Shown here: piece by piece, positions 9,702 through 18,412 of the stretch
Layout of the letters: each line of letters opens with the position of its first letter
Position numbering within the stretch: position 1 is the stretch's first letter
NCBI RefSeq assembly: GCF_009760405.1
Contig: NZ_WRPP01000001.1
Location: forward strand, 1,054,001-1,118,000
Direction: 5' to 3'
Length of the DNA stretch: 64,000 bases
Source: Nocardia terrae
Lineage (GTDB): Bacteria; Actinomycetota; Actinomycetes; Mycobacteriales; Mycobacteriaceae
The notes under the pieces: generated by a model
What the model saw: only the letters and a program-made list of their open reading frames with translations
Told to the model about the DNA's origin: nothing
Databases searched by the model: none
Translations under genes and position numbers: made by a program

Positions 9702-12314
9702 CTACTCGACCGGCTCCGAGAGGATTTCGACGTAGCCGTCCGTGCCGTTCACGCGGATGCGCTGGCCGTCCTGGATCAGGTCGGTGGCGTGCTCCACGCC
9801 GACGACGGCGGGCAGGCCGTACTCACGGGCGATCACCGCGCCGTGGGTCATCAGGCCGCCGACCTCGGTCACCAATCCCTTGATCGCGACGAACAGCGGG
9901 GTCCAGCTCGGATCGGTGTAGGCGGTGACCAGGATGTCGTCGGGTTCGAGATCGGCCTGGGCGATGTCGGCGACGACACGGGCGCGGCCCTCGACGGTCC
10001 CGGCGGACACCGCCATGCCGGGCAGCGCGCCCGCGGGCAGATCCTCGCGCCGGTACGCGCCGGTGAGGGCGCGGCCGTCGGAGGTGAGCACCCGGGGCGC
10101 GGTGAGCGATCGGTACACGCGGAAGGCCGCCTTGCGTTCGTCGATGAGCTCCGCGCTCGCGCGCTGGGTGCCGACCACCTCCTGTAGCTCGTCGAAGCGC
10201 AGGTAGAAGATGTCCTCCGGATCGCGCAGGATCCCGGCCCGCACCAGGCGTCCGGCCTCGGCCAGCAGCGCCCGCTTGTAGACGAAGTAGCGGCTGACCA
10301 TGCCGTACTTGGGCCACTCGCGATAGCCGGAGAAGGTGCGGACCCGGTCGATCATCTGCTCGGTCTCGGCGGCCTTGCGCTGCCCGTCGGGCAGTGCGCG
10401 CAGGCGCTCGAGCAGCCTTTCCCTGGTTCGTTCGGCGTCGCGCAGGCCGTTCTCGAAGCGCTGTCCGCCCGCGCCGGGCTCGAAGTTCTTGATATTGCCC
10501 AGGATTGTCGGCACGAGGGTGGCGGGGCTTTCGCTCCACCGCGGCCGGGTGATGTCGATCTCGCCGGCGCAGCGCATCCCGTACTTGCCGAGGAAGTCCT
10601 CGAGGGCGGCCCGAGCCTCACGGCCGCCCCGATAGGCGTCCAGCTCGCCCAGGAAGTCGTTTCCGGCGGGACCGGCGTGTTCGATCCGCCGCAGATAGGC
10701 CACGACCTCCGGATGGGGCCGGATCGCGTCGGCGACGTCCAGCAGTGCCAGGCCCATCTCCGAGGTCACGTTTCCGGGCACCGATTGGGTCAGGGCATCG
10801 GCGGAGTTCTTCTCGCCCAGCCATTCCCGCAGCTGATCGTTGAGCCAGGTCGAGGCGTTCATCGCCGTCGTGATCACGGCCAGGCCGCGCGGGGTGAACA
10901 GCACCCGTTGCAGCTCTTGGATATCGGCTCGGATGAAGTCGAGCAGGGCGGGCCCGGAATGGGTTCCGATATCCCGTTTCAAGGCGGCGAGGGAGGCTTC
11001 GCCGTCCGCGATCAGTTCGGCGACGAGAGCGGGATCGGCGTCCAGCGGCGGGGCGGCGGCACTGCGCAGGACGGCCGGAGCGGAATCCTCCTGTGGCACT
11101 TCGGGAACGAAGCCGCTCTCGATCACGCTGCGCAGGGCGTCGCCGATGAGGGGATCGGAGGAGCCGAGTCCGGCGATCAGCGCGGGCCGGGTGGTCGGTG
11201 ACGACAGTGCTGCGGTCACATCCACGAACAGCCGGCCGCCCGCGTCGCGCATGGGTGCGCGGCTGGTGAGCTGCCACAGCGAAATGCCCAGGGGTTTCAT
11301 GGCATCGGTCATCATCTGCTGATGGCCGACCGACACGTAGACGCGGTTGCCGTCGTCCGCGGCCACCGGGATCGGAAACAGGGTGGTGATCGGCCGGCTC
11401 TGAACGATGCGGAAATCCGCTCCGTCCAAACACCATTCGATGTCCTGCGGGCTGCCGAAATGCGCCTCGATGCGGCGGCCGAGGGCCGCGAGCCGCAGCA
11501 CCTCGGTATCGGAGAGGACCGGCTCCTCGCGACGCTCGGGATCGATCTCGCGCACTCGCGTGCCACCGCCGGGCGCCGGTTCGATGGACAGTTTCTTGGC
11601 GGCGATCGTCCGCTCGGTGATCTCGCCGTCGCGCACCTGGTAGACGTCGGCGTTCACCAGGCCGGACACCAGCGCCTCGCCCAGCCCGAAACCGGCGTCG
11701 ATGGAGACGACCGTCCGGTCGGAGGTGACGGGGTCGGCGGTGACCAGAATGCCCGAGGCGCGCGGGAACACCATCCGCTGCACCACCACGGCCATGCGAA
11801 CCGTCTCGTGCCCGAACCCGTTTCGCTGCCGATAGGTGACCGCCCGCTCGGTGAACAGTGAGGCCCAGCAGCGGCTGACGTGCTCGAGGATCGCCGTCGG
11901 TCCCACGATGTTCAGATAGCTGTCCTGCTGTCCGGCGAAGGACGCGCCCGGCAGATCCTCGGCGGTGGCACTGGAGCGGACCGCGTACGCACCCTCGAGG
12001 CCGAGCCGCGCGTGCGCGTCGAGGATCGCGGCCGCCACGTCGCCGGGGATCGGCAGCGCTTCGATCTCCCGCCGGATGGCCGCGCTCGACACCCGGATCC
12101 GTTCCTGATCATCCGGTTCCAGGCGGGACAGCTCGTCGAGCCGGCCATCGAGCGCCCCCGCCACCGTCTGCGCGAAGGCGTCCGTCGTGACGCAGAACCC
12201 GTCCGGCACCGCGACCCCCTCGACCCGGGACAGCTCACCGAGGTTCGCGCCCTTGCCGCCGGCGATCGCGACCTGCGTCCTGTCGATCTCCCCGAAGCCC
12301 AGCACATAGGCCAT
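9702..12314 (-). CDS. rph: PEP-synthase-type dikinase, probable rifamycin phosphotransferase
   Basis: The 870-residue protein has an N-terminal ATP-grasp pyruvate/PEP dikinase-like domain (IAGGKGANLGELS near residue 20; AVRSSATAEDLPGASFAGQQ near 110-130), a central domain, and a C-terminal phosphohistidine swivelling domain (GGLMTHGAVIAREYG, His at about 824). Size, order and His position agree with rifampin phosphotransferase RPH (Listeria enzyme about 867 residues, swivel His 825), which phosphorylates the C21 hydroxyl of rifamycins. True PEP synthases have a different C-terminal PEP-binding barrel; none is evident here. ATG 12314 has GAGGAG 7 bases upstream. I do not see the 19-bp rifamycin-associated element upstream, so substrate assignment is inference. 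Confidence 0.7.
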   Translation of the reverse strand: MAYVLGFGEIDRTQVAIAGGKGANLGELSRVEGVAVPDGFCVTTDAFAQTVAGALDGRLDELSRLEPDDQERIRVSSAAIRREIEALPIPGDVAAAILDAHARLGLEGAYAVRSSATAEDLPGASFAGQQDSYLNIVGPTAILEHVSRCWASLFTERAVTYRQRNGFGHETVRMAVVVQRMVFPRASGILVTADPVTSDRTVVSIDAGFGLGEALVSGLVNADVYQVRDGEITERTIAAKKLSIEPAPGGGTRVREIDPERREEPVLSDTEVLRLAALGRRIEAHFGSPQDIEWCLDGADFRIVQSRPITTLFPIPVAADDGNRVYVSVGHQQMMTDAMKPLGISLWQLTSRAPMRDAGGRLFVDVTAALSSPTTRPALIAGLGSSDPLIGDALRSVIESGFVPEVPQEDSAPAVLRSAAAPPLDADPALVAELIADGEASLAALKRDIGTHSGPALLDFIRADIQELQRVLFTPRGLAVITTAMNASTWLNDQLREWLGEKNSADALTQSVPGNVTSEMGLALLDVADAIRPHPEVVAYLRRIEHAGPAGNDFLGELDAYRGGREARAALEDFLGKYGMRCAGEIDITRPRWSESPATLVPTILGNIKNFEPGAGGQRFENGLRDAERTRERLLERLRALPDGQRKAAETEQMIDRVRTFSGYREWPKYGMVSRYFVYKRALLAEAGRLVRAGILRDPEDIFYLRFDELQEVVGTQRASAELIDERKAAFRVYRSLTAPRVLTSDGRALTGAYRREDLPAGALPGMAVSAGTVEGRARVVADIAQADLEPDDILVTAYTDPSWTPLFVAIKGLVTEVGGLMTHGAVIAREYGLPAVVGVEHATDLIQDGQRIRVNGTDGYVEILSEPVE

Positions 12315-12504
12315 TCCGCAACTCCTCACCTGGTGGTTTGGCATTTCGCGAGCCGATTATGGACCACGATCGGACGCCTCATGAGGACCCGGATTCGTGT
12401 ATAGAGTGGAAGGGGGAGAGGGACGAACCGGTTCGACGGCTCGTGGTCGAAGCTCGAATTGCCGGTACGGTGCTGCGTGAGCATCCGGCCGGGAGGGACA
12501 GCGA

Positions 12505-13239
12505 GTGAAGATCGATCAGGTTTCCGAATCCGTGTACGTCGTGGCGGGCACGAACGTCAACTGGGCGTTGGTCAGTGACGATCGAGGCGTGACCCTGGTC
12601 GACGCCGGATATCCCGGCGACACCGGCGACGTGTTGAAGTCGGTGCGCGAGATCGGGCACGACCTCGCCGATGTCGCCGCGGTCCTGGTGACGCACGCGC
12701 ATCTCGACCACATCGGCGCGATTCCCACGCTGGTCGAGCAGCTCGGGGTGCCGGTGTACACGGGAGCGGAAGAGGTCCGGCACGCCAAACGTGAGTACCT
12801 GCAACAGATCACGCCGGTGCAGATGGTGCAGCGCCTGGGAACGCGGCGCGGAATCGTCTGGGTGGCACAGACATTGCGGGTGTGTGCCGGGCATATCGGG
12901 ATGAGCGTGCCGACCGCGCAGGCACTCGACGCCGAGGTGCTCGCTGGGCTGCCCGGCGGCCTGATCGAGGTCCCGACGCCCGGGCATACGAACGGCCACA
13001 CCGCCTACTTCATGCCCGGTGAGGGCGTGCTGTTCTCCGGCGACGCCCTGGTCACCGGGCACCCACTGCTGCTGGAGACCGGGCTGCAACTGCTCCCGGG
13101 CTTCTTCAATCACGATGAGCCGGGAACGCTGGCCAGCGCCCGCGGGCTCGGCAGCGTCGACGCCGACATTCTCGTCCCGGGCCACGGGTTGCCGATCCGC
13201 GGGGACTTGGCGAGGCAGCTGGTCGAATTCGCTGGATGA
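12505..13239 (+). CDS. Metallo-beta-lactamase-fold hydrolase
   Basis: The 244-residue protein has the MBL signature THAHLDHIG (about residues 68-76), a downstream metal histidine in PTPGHTNGHT, the bridging aspartate in FSGDALV and a final VPGHG. These are the usual di-zinc ligands, so the enzyme is probably active. The substrate is unknown; the glyoxalase II/lactonase-like subgroup is plausible. It is divergently oriented to the rph-like gene over a 190-base spacer. The GTG start has GGGAGG 11 bases upstream. No export signal is visible, so it is cytosolic. Confidence 0.85.
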   Translation: MKIDQVSESVYVVAGTNVNWALVSDDRGVTLVDAGYPGDTGDVLKSVREIGHDLADVAAVLVTHAHLDHIGAIPTLVEQLGVPVYTGAEEVRHAKREYLQQITPVQMVQRLGTRRGIVWVAQTLRVCAGHIGMSVPTAQALDAEVLAGLPGGLIEVPTPGHTNGHTAYFMPGEGVLFSGDALVTGHPLLLETGLQLLPGFFNHDEPGTLASARGLGSVDADILVPGHGLPIRGDLARQLVEFAG

Positions 13240-13267
13240 CGGCTCCGCGCGCGCAGTCGCTCATGGG

Positions 13268-13429
13268 TCAAATCGTGGAGGTCGCGGGGGTCAGGTGCAT
13301 GCGTAGGAGGCCGCACGCGCAGCGCGTGTAGGTGACCAGGCCCTCCGAGGTGCGATGGCGCGAAAGGACTTGGAAGGGTTGGTCGATGGGCCAGCCGCAG
13401 CGTGCGCAGTGGTGATCGGATCCGGTCAT
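13268..13429 (-). CDS. Small zinc-ribbon-like protein
   Basis: The 53-residue product contains HHCARCGWPI near the N-terminus and TRCACG in the C-terminal half. This four-Cys arrangement (CxxC and CxC) suggests a single zinc ribbon. It lies on the minus strand immediately downstream of the MBL gene and opposite to the LysR gene, whose start is 73 bases away. No strong ribosome site is visible. Function is unknown; similar small Cys-rich proteins next to LysR genes occur in actinobacteria. Confidence 0.6.
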   Translation of the reverse strand: MTGSDHHCARCGWPIDQPFQVLSRHRTSEGLVTYTRCACGLLRMHLTPATSTI

Positions 13430-13502
13430 GGGACCAGTCTTCGCGGCGGCGGTAGTCTCGGTCCATCGAAAGTTTTCGCAGCGAATCGTATGGGAAAACC
13501 AC

Positions 13503-14429
13503 ATGATCGATCCTCGATTGCAGGCCCTGCGGGTATTGCGTGACCACGGCACCGTGACCGCGGCCGCGGCGGCGCTGCATCTCACGCCGTCCACGGTGTC
13601 GCAGCAATTGCGCGGGCTGGCAAGGGAACTGGATGTCGAGTTGCTCGAGCAGGTGGGGCGGCGGGTGCAGCTGACCCCCGCCGGGCAGGCGCTGCTGCGG
13701 CACGCGGATCTGCTTGCGGCACAGGTGGAGAGCGCGCGGGCGGAACTGGCGGAGCATCGGGCGGGGATCGCCGGGATACTGCGGATCAGCGCCATGCCGA
13801 CCGCGCTCGCGGCCCTGGTGGCACCGGCGGCCGCCCGGCTGCGGGACGCGAATCCGGGTTTGGCCGTGGAATTGATCGAGGACGAGAGCGCGCACTGCTT
13901 CGAGACGCTGCTGACCGGCGACAGCGACATCGCGATCGTGCTGCCCGCGCCCGGCGGCCCCGCGCCCGACGATCCACGTTTCGAGCAGCGGCCCCTGCTC
14001 GCGGAGCCGCTGGATCTGCTCGTGCCCGCGGGACATTCGCTCGCCGAGCGGGGCGGTGTCGCCCTGGCCGAGGCGGCGGCCGAGCCGTGGATCACCGGGC
14101 GGGCGCGCATCACCCATCACCTGGTGGTGTCGGCGGCTTGCGCCGCCGCCGGGTTCGCGCCTCGAATCGCCGGGCAGGCAGTCGATTTCCCGGGTGTGGC
14201 GGCCATGGTGGCGCACGGATTCGGCGTCAGCCTGGTGCCCCGGCTCGCGGTCCTGCCGCCCGACGCGGCCGTGATACGCGTTCCGCTGCGGGACGATCCG
14301 GCTCCGGTCCGCCGTCACCTGTCCGCGGTGCGGCGGGGCGGCGCCGAGCATCCGGTGATCGAGGCCGGGCTGGCCGTCATTCGCGAGGTGTGCCGGGAGC
14401 GGACCGGCATCACGGTCCTGGGCGACTGA
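13503..14429 (+). CDS. LysR-family transcriptional regulator
   Basis: The 308-residue protein has an N-terminal winged helix (MIDPRLQALRVLRDHGTVTA, then LHLTPSTVSQQLRGLARELD) and a LysR-type substrate-binding domain (from about residue 90, GILRISAMPT). The frame is open 25 codons further upstream, but family alignment supports the ATG at 13503. Divergent from the zinc-ribbon gene and just upstream of an amidohydrolase in the same direction, which may be a target. The effector is unknown. Confidence 0.9.
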   Translation: MIDPRLQALRVLRDHGTVTAAAAALHLTPSTVSQQLRGLARELDVELLEQVGRRVQLTPAGQALLRHADLLAAQVESARAELAEHRAGIAGILRISAMPTALAALVAPAAARLRDANPGLAVELIEDESAHCFETLLTGDSDIAIVLPAPGGPAPDDPRFEQRPLLAEPLDLLVPAGHSLAERGGVALAEAAAEPWITGRARITHHLVVSAACAAAGFAPRIAGQAVDFPGVAAMVAHGFGVSLVPRLAVLPPDAAVIRVPLRDDPAPVRRHLSAVRRGGAEHPVIEAGLAVIREVCRERTGITVLGD

Positions 14430-14486
14430 TGCGATAGTGGATCCGGGTTTGTGTCGAGACAGATCGTCCCCGGCGAGGAGGTCGGC

Positions 14487-15587
14487 ATGCGGTGGCATTT
14501 CCGCGGTGTGGTCCTACCCGACGGTGAGGTGCGCGACCTCTGGGTGCGCGACGGCCGGATCTCCGCCGAGCCGATCCCCGACGCCGACACCGTGCACGCC
14601 TCCGGGTGGATCCTGCCCGGGCTCGTCGACGCCCACTGCCATGTCGGCATCAAATACGGTGGCGGACACGAGGATTCCGCGGGCGCGGTCGCCCAGGCCG
14701 AGGAGGAACGCGACGCCGGCGCGCTGCTGTTGCGCGACGCGGGCTCGCCCATCGACACCCGCTTCCTCGACGACCGCGCCGATCTGCCCCGCGTCATCCG
14801 CGCGGGCCGCCACATCGCCCGCTCCAAGCGCTACATTCGCGAACTGGGCATCGAGCTCGACGACGAACGCGAGCTGCCCGAGATCGTGGCCGAGCAGGCC
14901 CGCCGCGGCGACGGCTGGGTCAAGATCGTCGGCGACTGGATCGACCGCTCGATCGGCGATCTGGCCCCGCTCTGGTCCGACCCGATCCTGAAGGCGGCCA
15001 TCGACGCCGCCCACCGTGAGGGCGCGCGCGTCACCGCCCACGTCTTCGGCGAGGACGCGCTGCCCGGCCTGCTCGGCGCGGGCATCGACTGCATCGAACA
15101 CGGCACCGGACTCACCGACGACACCATCGCCACCATGGCCGCCAACGGCACCGCCCTGGTCCCGACCCTCGTCAATATCGACACCTTCCCCGAAATCGCC
15201 GACGGCGCGGGCAGATTCCCTGCCTACGCCGCCCACATGCGCGATCTGCACCGCCGCTCCCGCGACACCGTCGCCAAGGCCCACGAGGCCGGTATCCCCA
15301 TCTACACCGGCACCGACGCGGGCGGCTCCATCCGCCACGGCCGCATCGCCGACGAGATCCTCGCCCTCACCGGCGCGGGTTTCACCCCGCACGATGCCCT
15401 CGCCGCATCCTCCTGGCACGCCCGCACCTGGCTCGGCCACCCCGGCCTCGAACCCGGCGCCCCCGCCGATTTCGTTGTCTACCAAGAAGATCCCCGACAG
15501 AACCTGGCAACACTGTCCACCCCGGCCTGGGTCGTCCTGCGCGGCCGCCTCTACGACCGCCGCTCCCCGGTCACCGCGAATCGGTAA
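14487..15587 (+). CDS. Metal-dependent amidohydrolase
   Basis: The 366-residue protein belongs to the amidohydrolase superfamily (imidazolonepropionase/dipeptidase-like branch). It shows the metal motif GLVDAHCHVG (about residue 45), later metal ligands in VTAHVFGEDA and IEHGTGL, and the catalytic aspartate in YTGTDAGGS. It ends with a typical composite-domain strand (GAPADFVVYQEDP). The first motif reads HCH rather than the common HxH variants but keeps both histidines. ATG 14487 has GAGGAG 8 bases upstream. A homologous amidohydrolase lies near ffh in M. tuberculosis (Rv2915c), consistent with vertical inheritance. Substrate unknown. Confidence 0.88.
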   Translation: MRWHFRGVVLPDGEVRDLWVRDGRISAEPIPDADTVHASGWILPGLVDAHCHVGIKYGGGHEDSAGAVAQAEEERDAGALLLRDAGSPIDTRFLDDRADLPRVIRAGRHIARSKRYIRELGIELDDERELPEIVAEQARRGDGWVKIVGDWIDRSIGDLAPLWSDPILKAAIDAAHREGARVTAHVFGEDALPGLLGAGIDCIEHGTGLTDDTIATMAANGTALVPTLVNIDTFPEIADGAGRFPAYAAHMRDLHRRSRDTVAKAHEAGIPIYTGTDAGGSIRHGRIADEILALTGAGFTPHDALAASSWHARTWLGHPGLEPGAPADFVVYQEDPRQNLATLSTPAWVVLRGRLYDRRSPVTANR

Positions 15588-15609
15588 CCGAATCCGTCAC
15601 ACGGCCAAG

Positions 15610-16080
15610 GTGCTCGGCGCCGAGTTGCGTGCCCGGATTCCGGTGACCGATCACGCATGCGAGAGCATGCCGCGCCCGCGCATGGCCTTCGCGCGGCAGT
15701 CGCTGGGCGGTCGCGCGGTCGTGGTGTGCGCCGACGCGGCAGACCCGTCCGATCTGGCCAGCGGCCGGTACGGCGATCGCAGCGACCGCGCGCAGACCAG
15801 GGTGCGCTGCGCCGACCCCGATGCCGTCGAGCGCGTACTGACCGTGGACACCGTGTACCGGAAACCCGCCGAGCACGAGTGCGTGAATCAGATCGGTCCC
15901 GACACGGCGGTCCTGCGTGGCAATGACACGACGGATCTGACCGTGGTGATCTGCCCGGGCCCGATCGACCGGCACGATCTCCGCTACGCCGACCTCTACG
16001 ACTGCGTGGACGACAAGGCCACGGCCGCCGAGACCCGCATCGTCGACAGGTCTGGTGATTCCGGCCCGCCAATGAAGTGA
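15610..16080 (+). CDS. Hypothetical protein, start uncertain
   Basis: A 156-codon frame with coding-like third-position GC follows the amidohydrolase by 22 bases. The product has five cysteines spread through it (for example VVVCADA, VRCADPD, HECVNQ, VVICPGP, LYDCVDD). No signal peptide is visible from the GTG at 15610; ATG 15667 is an alternative. I do not recognise the family. Cys spacing and short beta-like segments recall secreted LppU-type proteins, but the lack of an export signal may mean a truncated gene. Confidence 0.45.
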   Translation: MLGAELRARIPVTDHACESMPRPRMAFARQSLGGRAVVVCADAADPSDLASGRYGDRSDRAQTRVRCADPDAVERVLTVDTVYRKPAEHECVNQIGPDTAVLRGNDTTDLTVVICPGPIDRHDLRYADLYDCVDDKATAAETRIVDRSGDSGPPMK

Positions 16081-16123
16081 ATCGGTCATGCTTCAGACGT
16101 TTGTTGTTCACCGTTTTGAGGAG

Positions 16124-16228
16124 ATGACCGTGGGGTCCATCGAAAGCTTGGCTATCAGCGTGCTGGCGGGTTTGATCGTGCACGCGATCACGTCCGGAAG
16201 CTCCGGCCCCGGTCCGGTCCAGCAGTAG
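16124..16228 (+). CDS. 34-residue putative membrane peptide
   Basis: The short frame starts at an ATG directly preceded by GAGGAG and encodes [20 protein letters not shown], then [14 protein letters not shown]. One hydrophobic segment (about residues 9-23) is flanked by an acidic N-terminal and a Gly/Ser/Pro C-terminal part, as expected for a single-pass small membrane protein. A strong intrinsic-type hairpin follows 12 bases after the stop. No family is recognised. The combination of ribosome site, hydrophobic core and own terminator supports a real gene. Confidence 0.6.
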   Translation: MTVGSIESLAISVLAGLIVHAITSGSSGPGPVQQ

Positions 16229-16240
16229 CCGGTTGCCGTC

Positions 16241-16274
16241 CACAGCCCATCGGGGTCGTCCCCGATGGGCTGTG
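16241..16274 (+). terminator. Strong hairpin upstream of rpsP
   Basis: A perfect 15-bp stem (CACAGCCCATCGGGG at 16241-16255 with 16260-16274) has a TCGT tetraloop, followed by CTGTTTCCC. It closes the small-peptide transcript and insulates the ribosomal operon downstream. Confidence 0.9.
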
Positions 16275-16319
16275 CTGTTTCCCGGGTCGATTCGGGGCGA
16301 TTTCTTCGGGGGAGCGGGG

Positions 16320-16333
16320 GTCTGGCAGAATGG
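16320..16333 (+). promoter_or_regulatory. Putative rpsP promoter -10 region
   Basis: GTCTGGCAGAATGG lies 143 bases before rpsP and shares GTCTGGCANAATG with a site before rplS (27620-27632). The AGAAT/ACAAT part would be the -10 hexamer; no clear -35 is seen. Shared use by two ribosomal-protein genes suggests a common strong promoter class. Confidence 0.5.
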
Positions 16334-16475
16334 TCGATCGTCCTCGTCGAGGACAGTGTCAGCCCGTCCCCGGTTACGTACCGCGCGGCGGTCACAGCAC
16401 TTGACGCAAAACCGGGTCCACCTCGTGTGGACTGCTGAATTGCGACGTGACCAACCATTTGAAAGGCATCAGCTC

Positions 16476-16919
16476 ATGGCTGTTCGTATCAAGCTGACCC
16501 GTATGGGCAAGATCCGCAACCCGCAGTACCGCATCGTCGTCGCCGACGCGCGTACTCGTCGTGACGGCCGCGCCATCGAGTCCATCGGCAAGTACCACCC
16601 GAAGGAAGAGCCGTCGCTCATCGAGATCGACTCCGAGCGCGCCCAGTACTGGCTGGGTGTCGGCGCGCAGCCGACCGAGCCGGTGCAGCGCCTGCTGGAG
16701 ATCACCGGTGACTGGCAGAAGTTCAAGGGCCTGCCGGGCGCCGAGGGCACTCTGAAGGTCAAGGCCCCGAAGCCGTCCAAGCTGGACCTCTTCAACGCCG
16801 CGCTGGCCGCCGCCGACAACGAGCCCGTTGCCGAGGCCGTCACCCCGAAGAAGAAGGCCGCCAAGAAGGACGAGGCCGCCGAGGCTGAGGCCGAGGCCAC
16901 CACCGAGGCCGCCGAGTAA
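16476..16919 (+). CDS. rpsP: 30S ribosomal protein S16
   Basis: S16 is a small-subunit assembly protein. The 147-residue product has the canonical core ([50 protein letters not shown]). After about residue 100 it has an Ala/Glu/Lys-rich tail typical of actinobacteria. The ATG is preceded by an AAAGG-like site. It is first in the rpsP-khpA-rimM-trmD operon, and its TAA overlaps the next ATG by one base. Confidence 0.98.
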   Translation: MAVRIKLTRMGKIRNPQYRIVVADARTRRDGRAIESIGKYHPKEEPSLIEIDSERAQYWLGVGAQPTEPVQRLLEITGDWQKFKGLPGAEGTLKVKAPKPSKLDLFNAALAAADNEPVAEAVTPKKKAAKKDEAAEAEAEATTEAAE

Positions 16920-17161
16920 TGAGCGCCGTTGTCGCCGATGCCGTCGAGCACCTGGTGCGCGGCATCGTCGCCAATCCCGACGACGTCCACGTCGAGCTGA
17001 TCACCAGCCGTCGTGGCCGGACCGTCGAGGTGCACGTGCACCCGGATGATCTGGGCAAGGTGATCGGTCGCGGCGGTCGTACCGCGACCGCCCTGCGCAC
17101 CCTGGTCGCCGGGATCGGCGGTAAGGGCATTCGCGTCGACGTGGTCGACACGGATCAGTAG
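16919..17161 (+). CDS. khpA: KH-domain RNA-binding protein
   Basis: The 80-residue single KH-domain protein has the GxxG loop in VIGRGGRTATALRTL. KhpA binds RNA and, in several Gram-positives, works with KhpB in cell elongation and ribosome maturation. Start overlaps the rpsP stop by one base, and rimM begins directly after its stop, showing translational coupling. Conserved position between rpsP and rimM is a recognised actinobacterial and firmicute arrangement. Confidence 0.95.
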   Translation: MSAVVADAVEHLVRGIVANPDDVHVELITSRRGRTVEVHVHPDDLGKVIGRGGRTATALRTLVAGIGGKGIRVDVVDTDQ

Positions 17162-17698
17162 ATGGAACTGGTCGTCGGGCGGGTCGCCAAATCGCACGGT
17201 GTGCGTGGCGAACTCGTCGTAGAAGTCCGCACCGACGAGCCGGAACTGCGGTTCGCGCCCGGCAGCGTCCTGAAGGGGAAGCTGCCGCGCGCGAAGCAGA
17301 CGCAGCAATTCGAAGTGGAGTCGGTCCGGGAGCACTCGGGCCGGCTTCTGCTGCGTCTGGACGGCATCGCCGACCGCACGGCCGCGGATGCGTTGCGGGG
17401 CTTGCTGTTCGTGGTGGACACCGCGGACCTGCCGCCCTCGGAGGACCCGGACGAGTACTACGATCACGAGCTCGAAGGGCTGCGTGTCGAACTCGGTGAC
17501 GGCACCGTCGTCGGCACCGTCAACGAGGTGCTGCATTCCGCTGCGGGAGAACTGCTTTCGATCAAGGCCGGGGACGCGTTCCCGCCGGCGGGCCGGGAGA
17601 TCCTGGTGCCGTTCGTGCTGGCCATGGTGCCGACCGTGTCGGTGGCCGACGGCTTGATCGTCATCGACCCGCCCGAGGGCCTGCTGGACCCGGAGTAG
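17162..17698 (+). CDS. rimM: Ribosome maturation factor RimM
   Basis: RimM assists 30S head maturation and binds S19. The 178-residue protein shows the N-terminal beta-barrel motif [17 protein letters not shown] and a C-terminal PRC-barrel ([15 protein letters not shown], then [10 protein letters not shown]). It starts immediately after the khpA stop, so coupling is likely. Length is normal for the family. Confidence 0.97.
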   Translation: MELVVGRVAKSHGVRGELVVEVRTDEPELRFAPGSVLKGKLPRAKQTQQFEVESVREHSGRLLLRLDGIADRTAADALRGLLFVVDTADLPPSEDPDEYYDHELEGLRVELGDGTVVGTVNEVLHSAAGELLSIKAGDAFPPAGREILVPFVLAMVPTVSVADGLIVIDPPEGLLDPE

Positions 17699-17702
17699 CG
17701 GC

Positions 17703-18404
17703 ATGCGTATCGACGTGGTCACGATCTTCCCCGAATACCTCGAGCCGATGCGAGCGGCCTTGCTGGGCAAGGCCATCGACAAGGGACTGCTCGAGGTCGA
17801 GGTGCACGACCTGCGCCGCTGGACCCACGACGTGCACAAGTCGGTGGACGACACCCCGTACGGCGGCGGACCGGGCATGGTCATGAAGCCGACCGTGTGG
17901 GGCGACGCCCTCGACGAGGTGTGCCCGGACGACGCGCTGCTGGTGGTGCCGACCCCGGCGGGTGTGCCGTTCACCCAGGCGACCGCCGAAAGATGGTCTG
18001 CCGAAAAGCATGTCGTGTTCGCCTGCGGGCGTTACGAGGGCATCGATCAGCGCGTCTTCGACGACGCCGCGCGCCGCGTGCGGGTCGAAGAGGTCAGCAT
18101 CGGCGACTACGTCCTCATCGGTGGTGAGGCCGCCGTGCTGGTCATGACCGAGGCGTTCGTCCGGCTGATCCCCGGCGTGCTGGGCAATCAGCAGTCCCAC
18201 GAACAGGATTCGTTCTCCAACGGTCTGCTGGAAGGCCCGTCCTACACCCGCCCGGTATCCTGGCGCGGACTCGACGTCCCCGAGATCCTGTTGTCCGGCA
18301 ACCACGCCAAGATCGACGCGTGGCGGTACGAACAATCACTGCGCCGCACGGCCGAACGCCGACCCGATCTGCTCCCCGAAGCCGAGGTCTCCCAGCGGGA
18401 TTGA
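17703..18404 (+). CDS. trmD: tRNA (guanine37-N1)-methyltransferase TrmD
   Basis: TrmD methylates G37 of tRNAs that read CNN codons, preventing frameshifts. The 233-residue SPOUT enzyme has [21 protein letters not shown] and the knot region [15 protein letters not shown], all conserved. The ATG is 4 bases past the rimM stop. In related genomes rplS follows closely; here about 9 kb intervene. Confidence 0.98.
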   Translation: MRIDVVTIFPEYLEPMRAALLGKAIDKGLLEVEVHDLRRWTHDVHKSVDDTPYGGGPGMVMKPTVWGDALDEVCPDDALLVVPTPAGVPFTQATAERWSAEKHVVFACGRYEGIDQRVFDDAARRVRVEEVSIGDYVLIGGEAAVLVMTEAFVRLIPGVLGNQQSHEQDSFSNGLLEGPSYTRPVSWRGLDVPEILLSGNHAKIDAWRYEQSLRRTAERRPDLLPEAEVSQRD

Positions 18405-18412
18405 GCCGAGGC

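Noticed and set aside
12315..12504. Rifamycin-associated element upstream of the rph-like gene
   Set aside because: I looked for the 19-bp inverted repeat in the spacer and found no convincing match.
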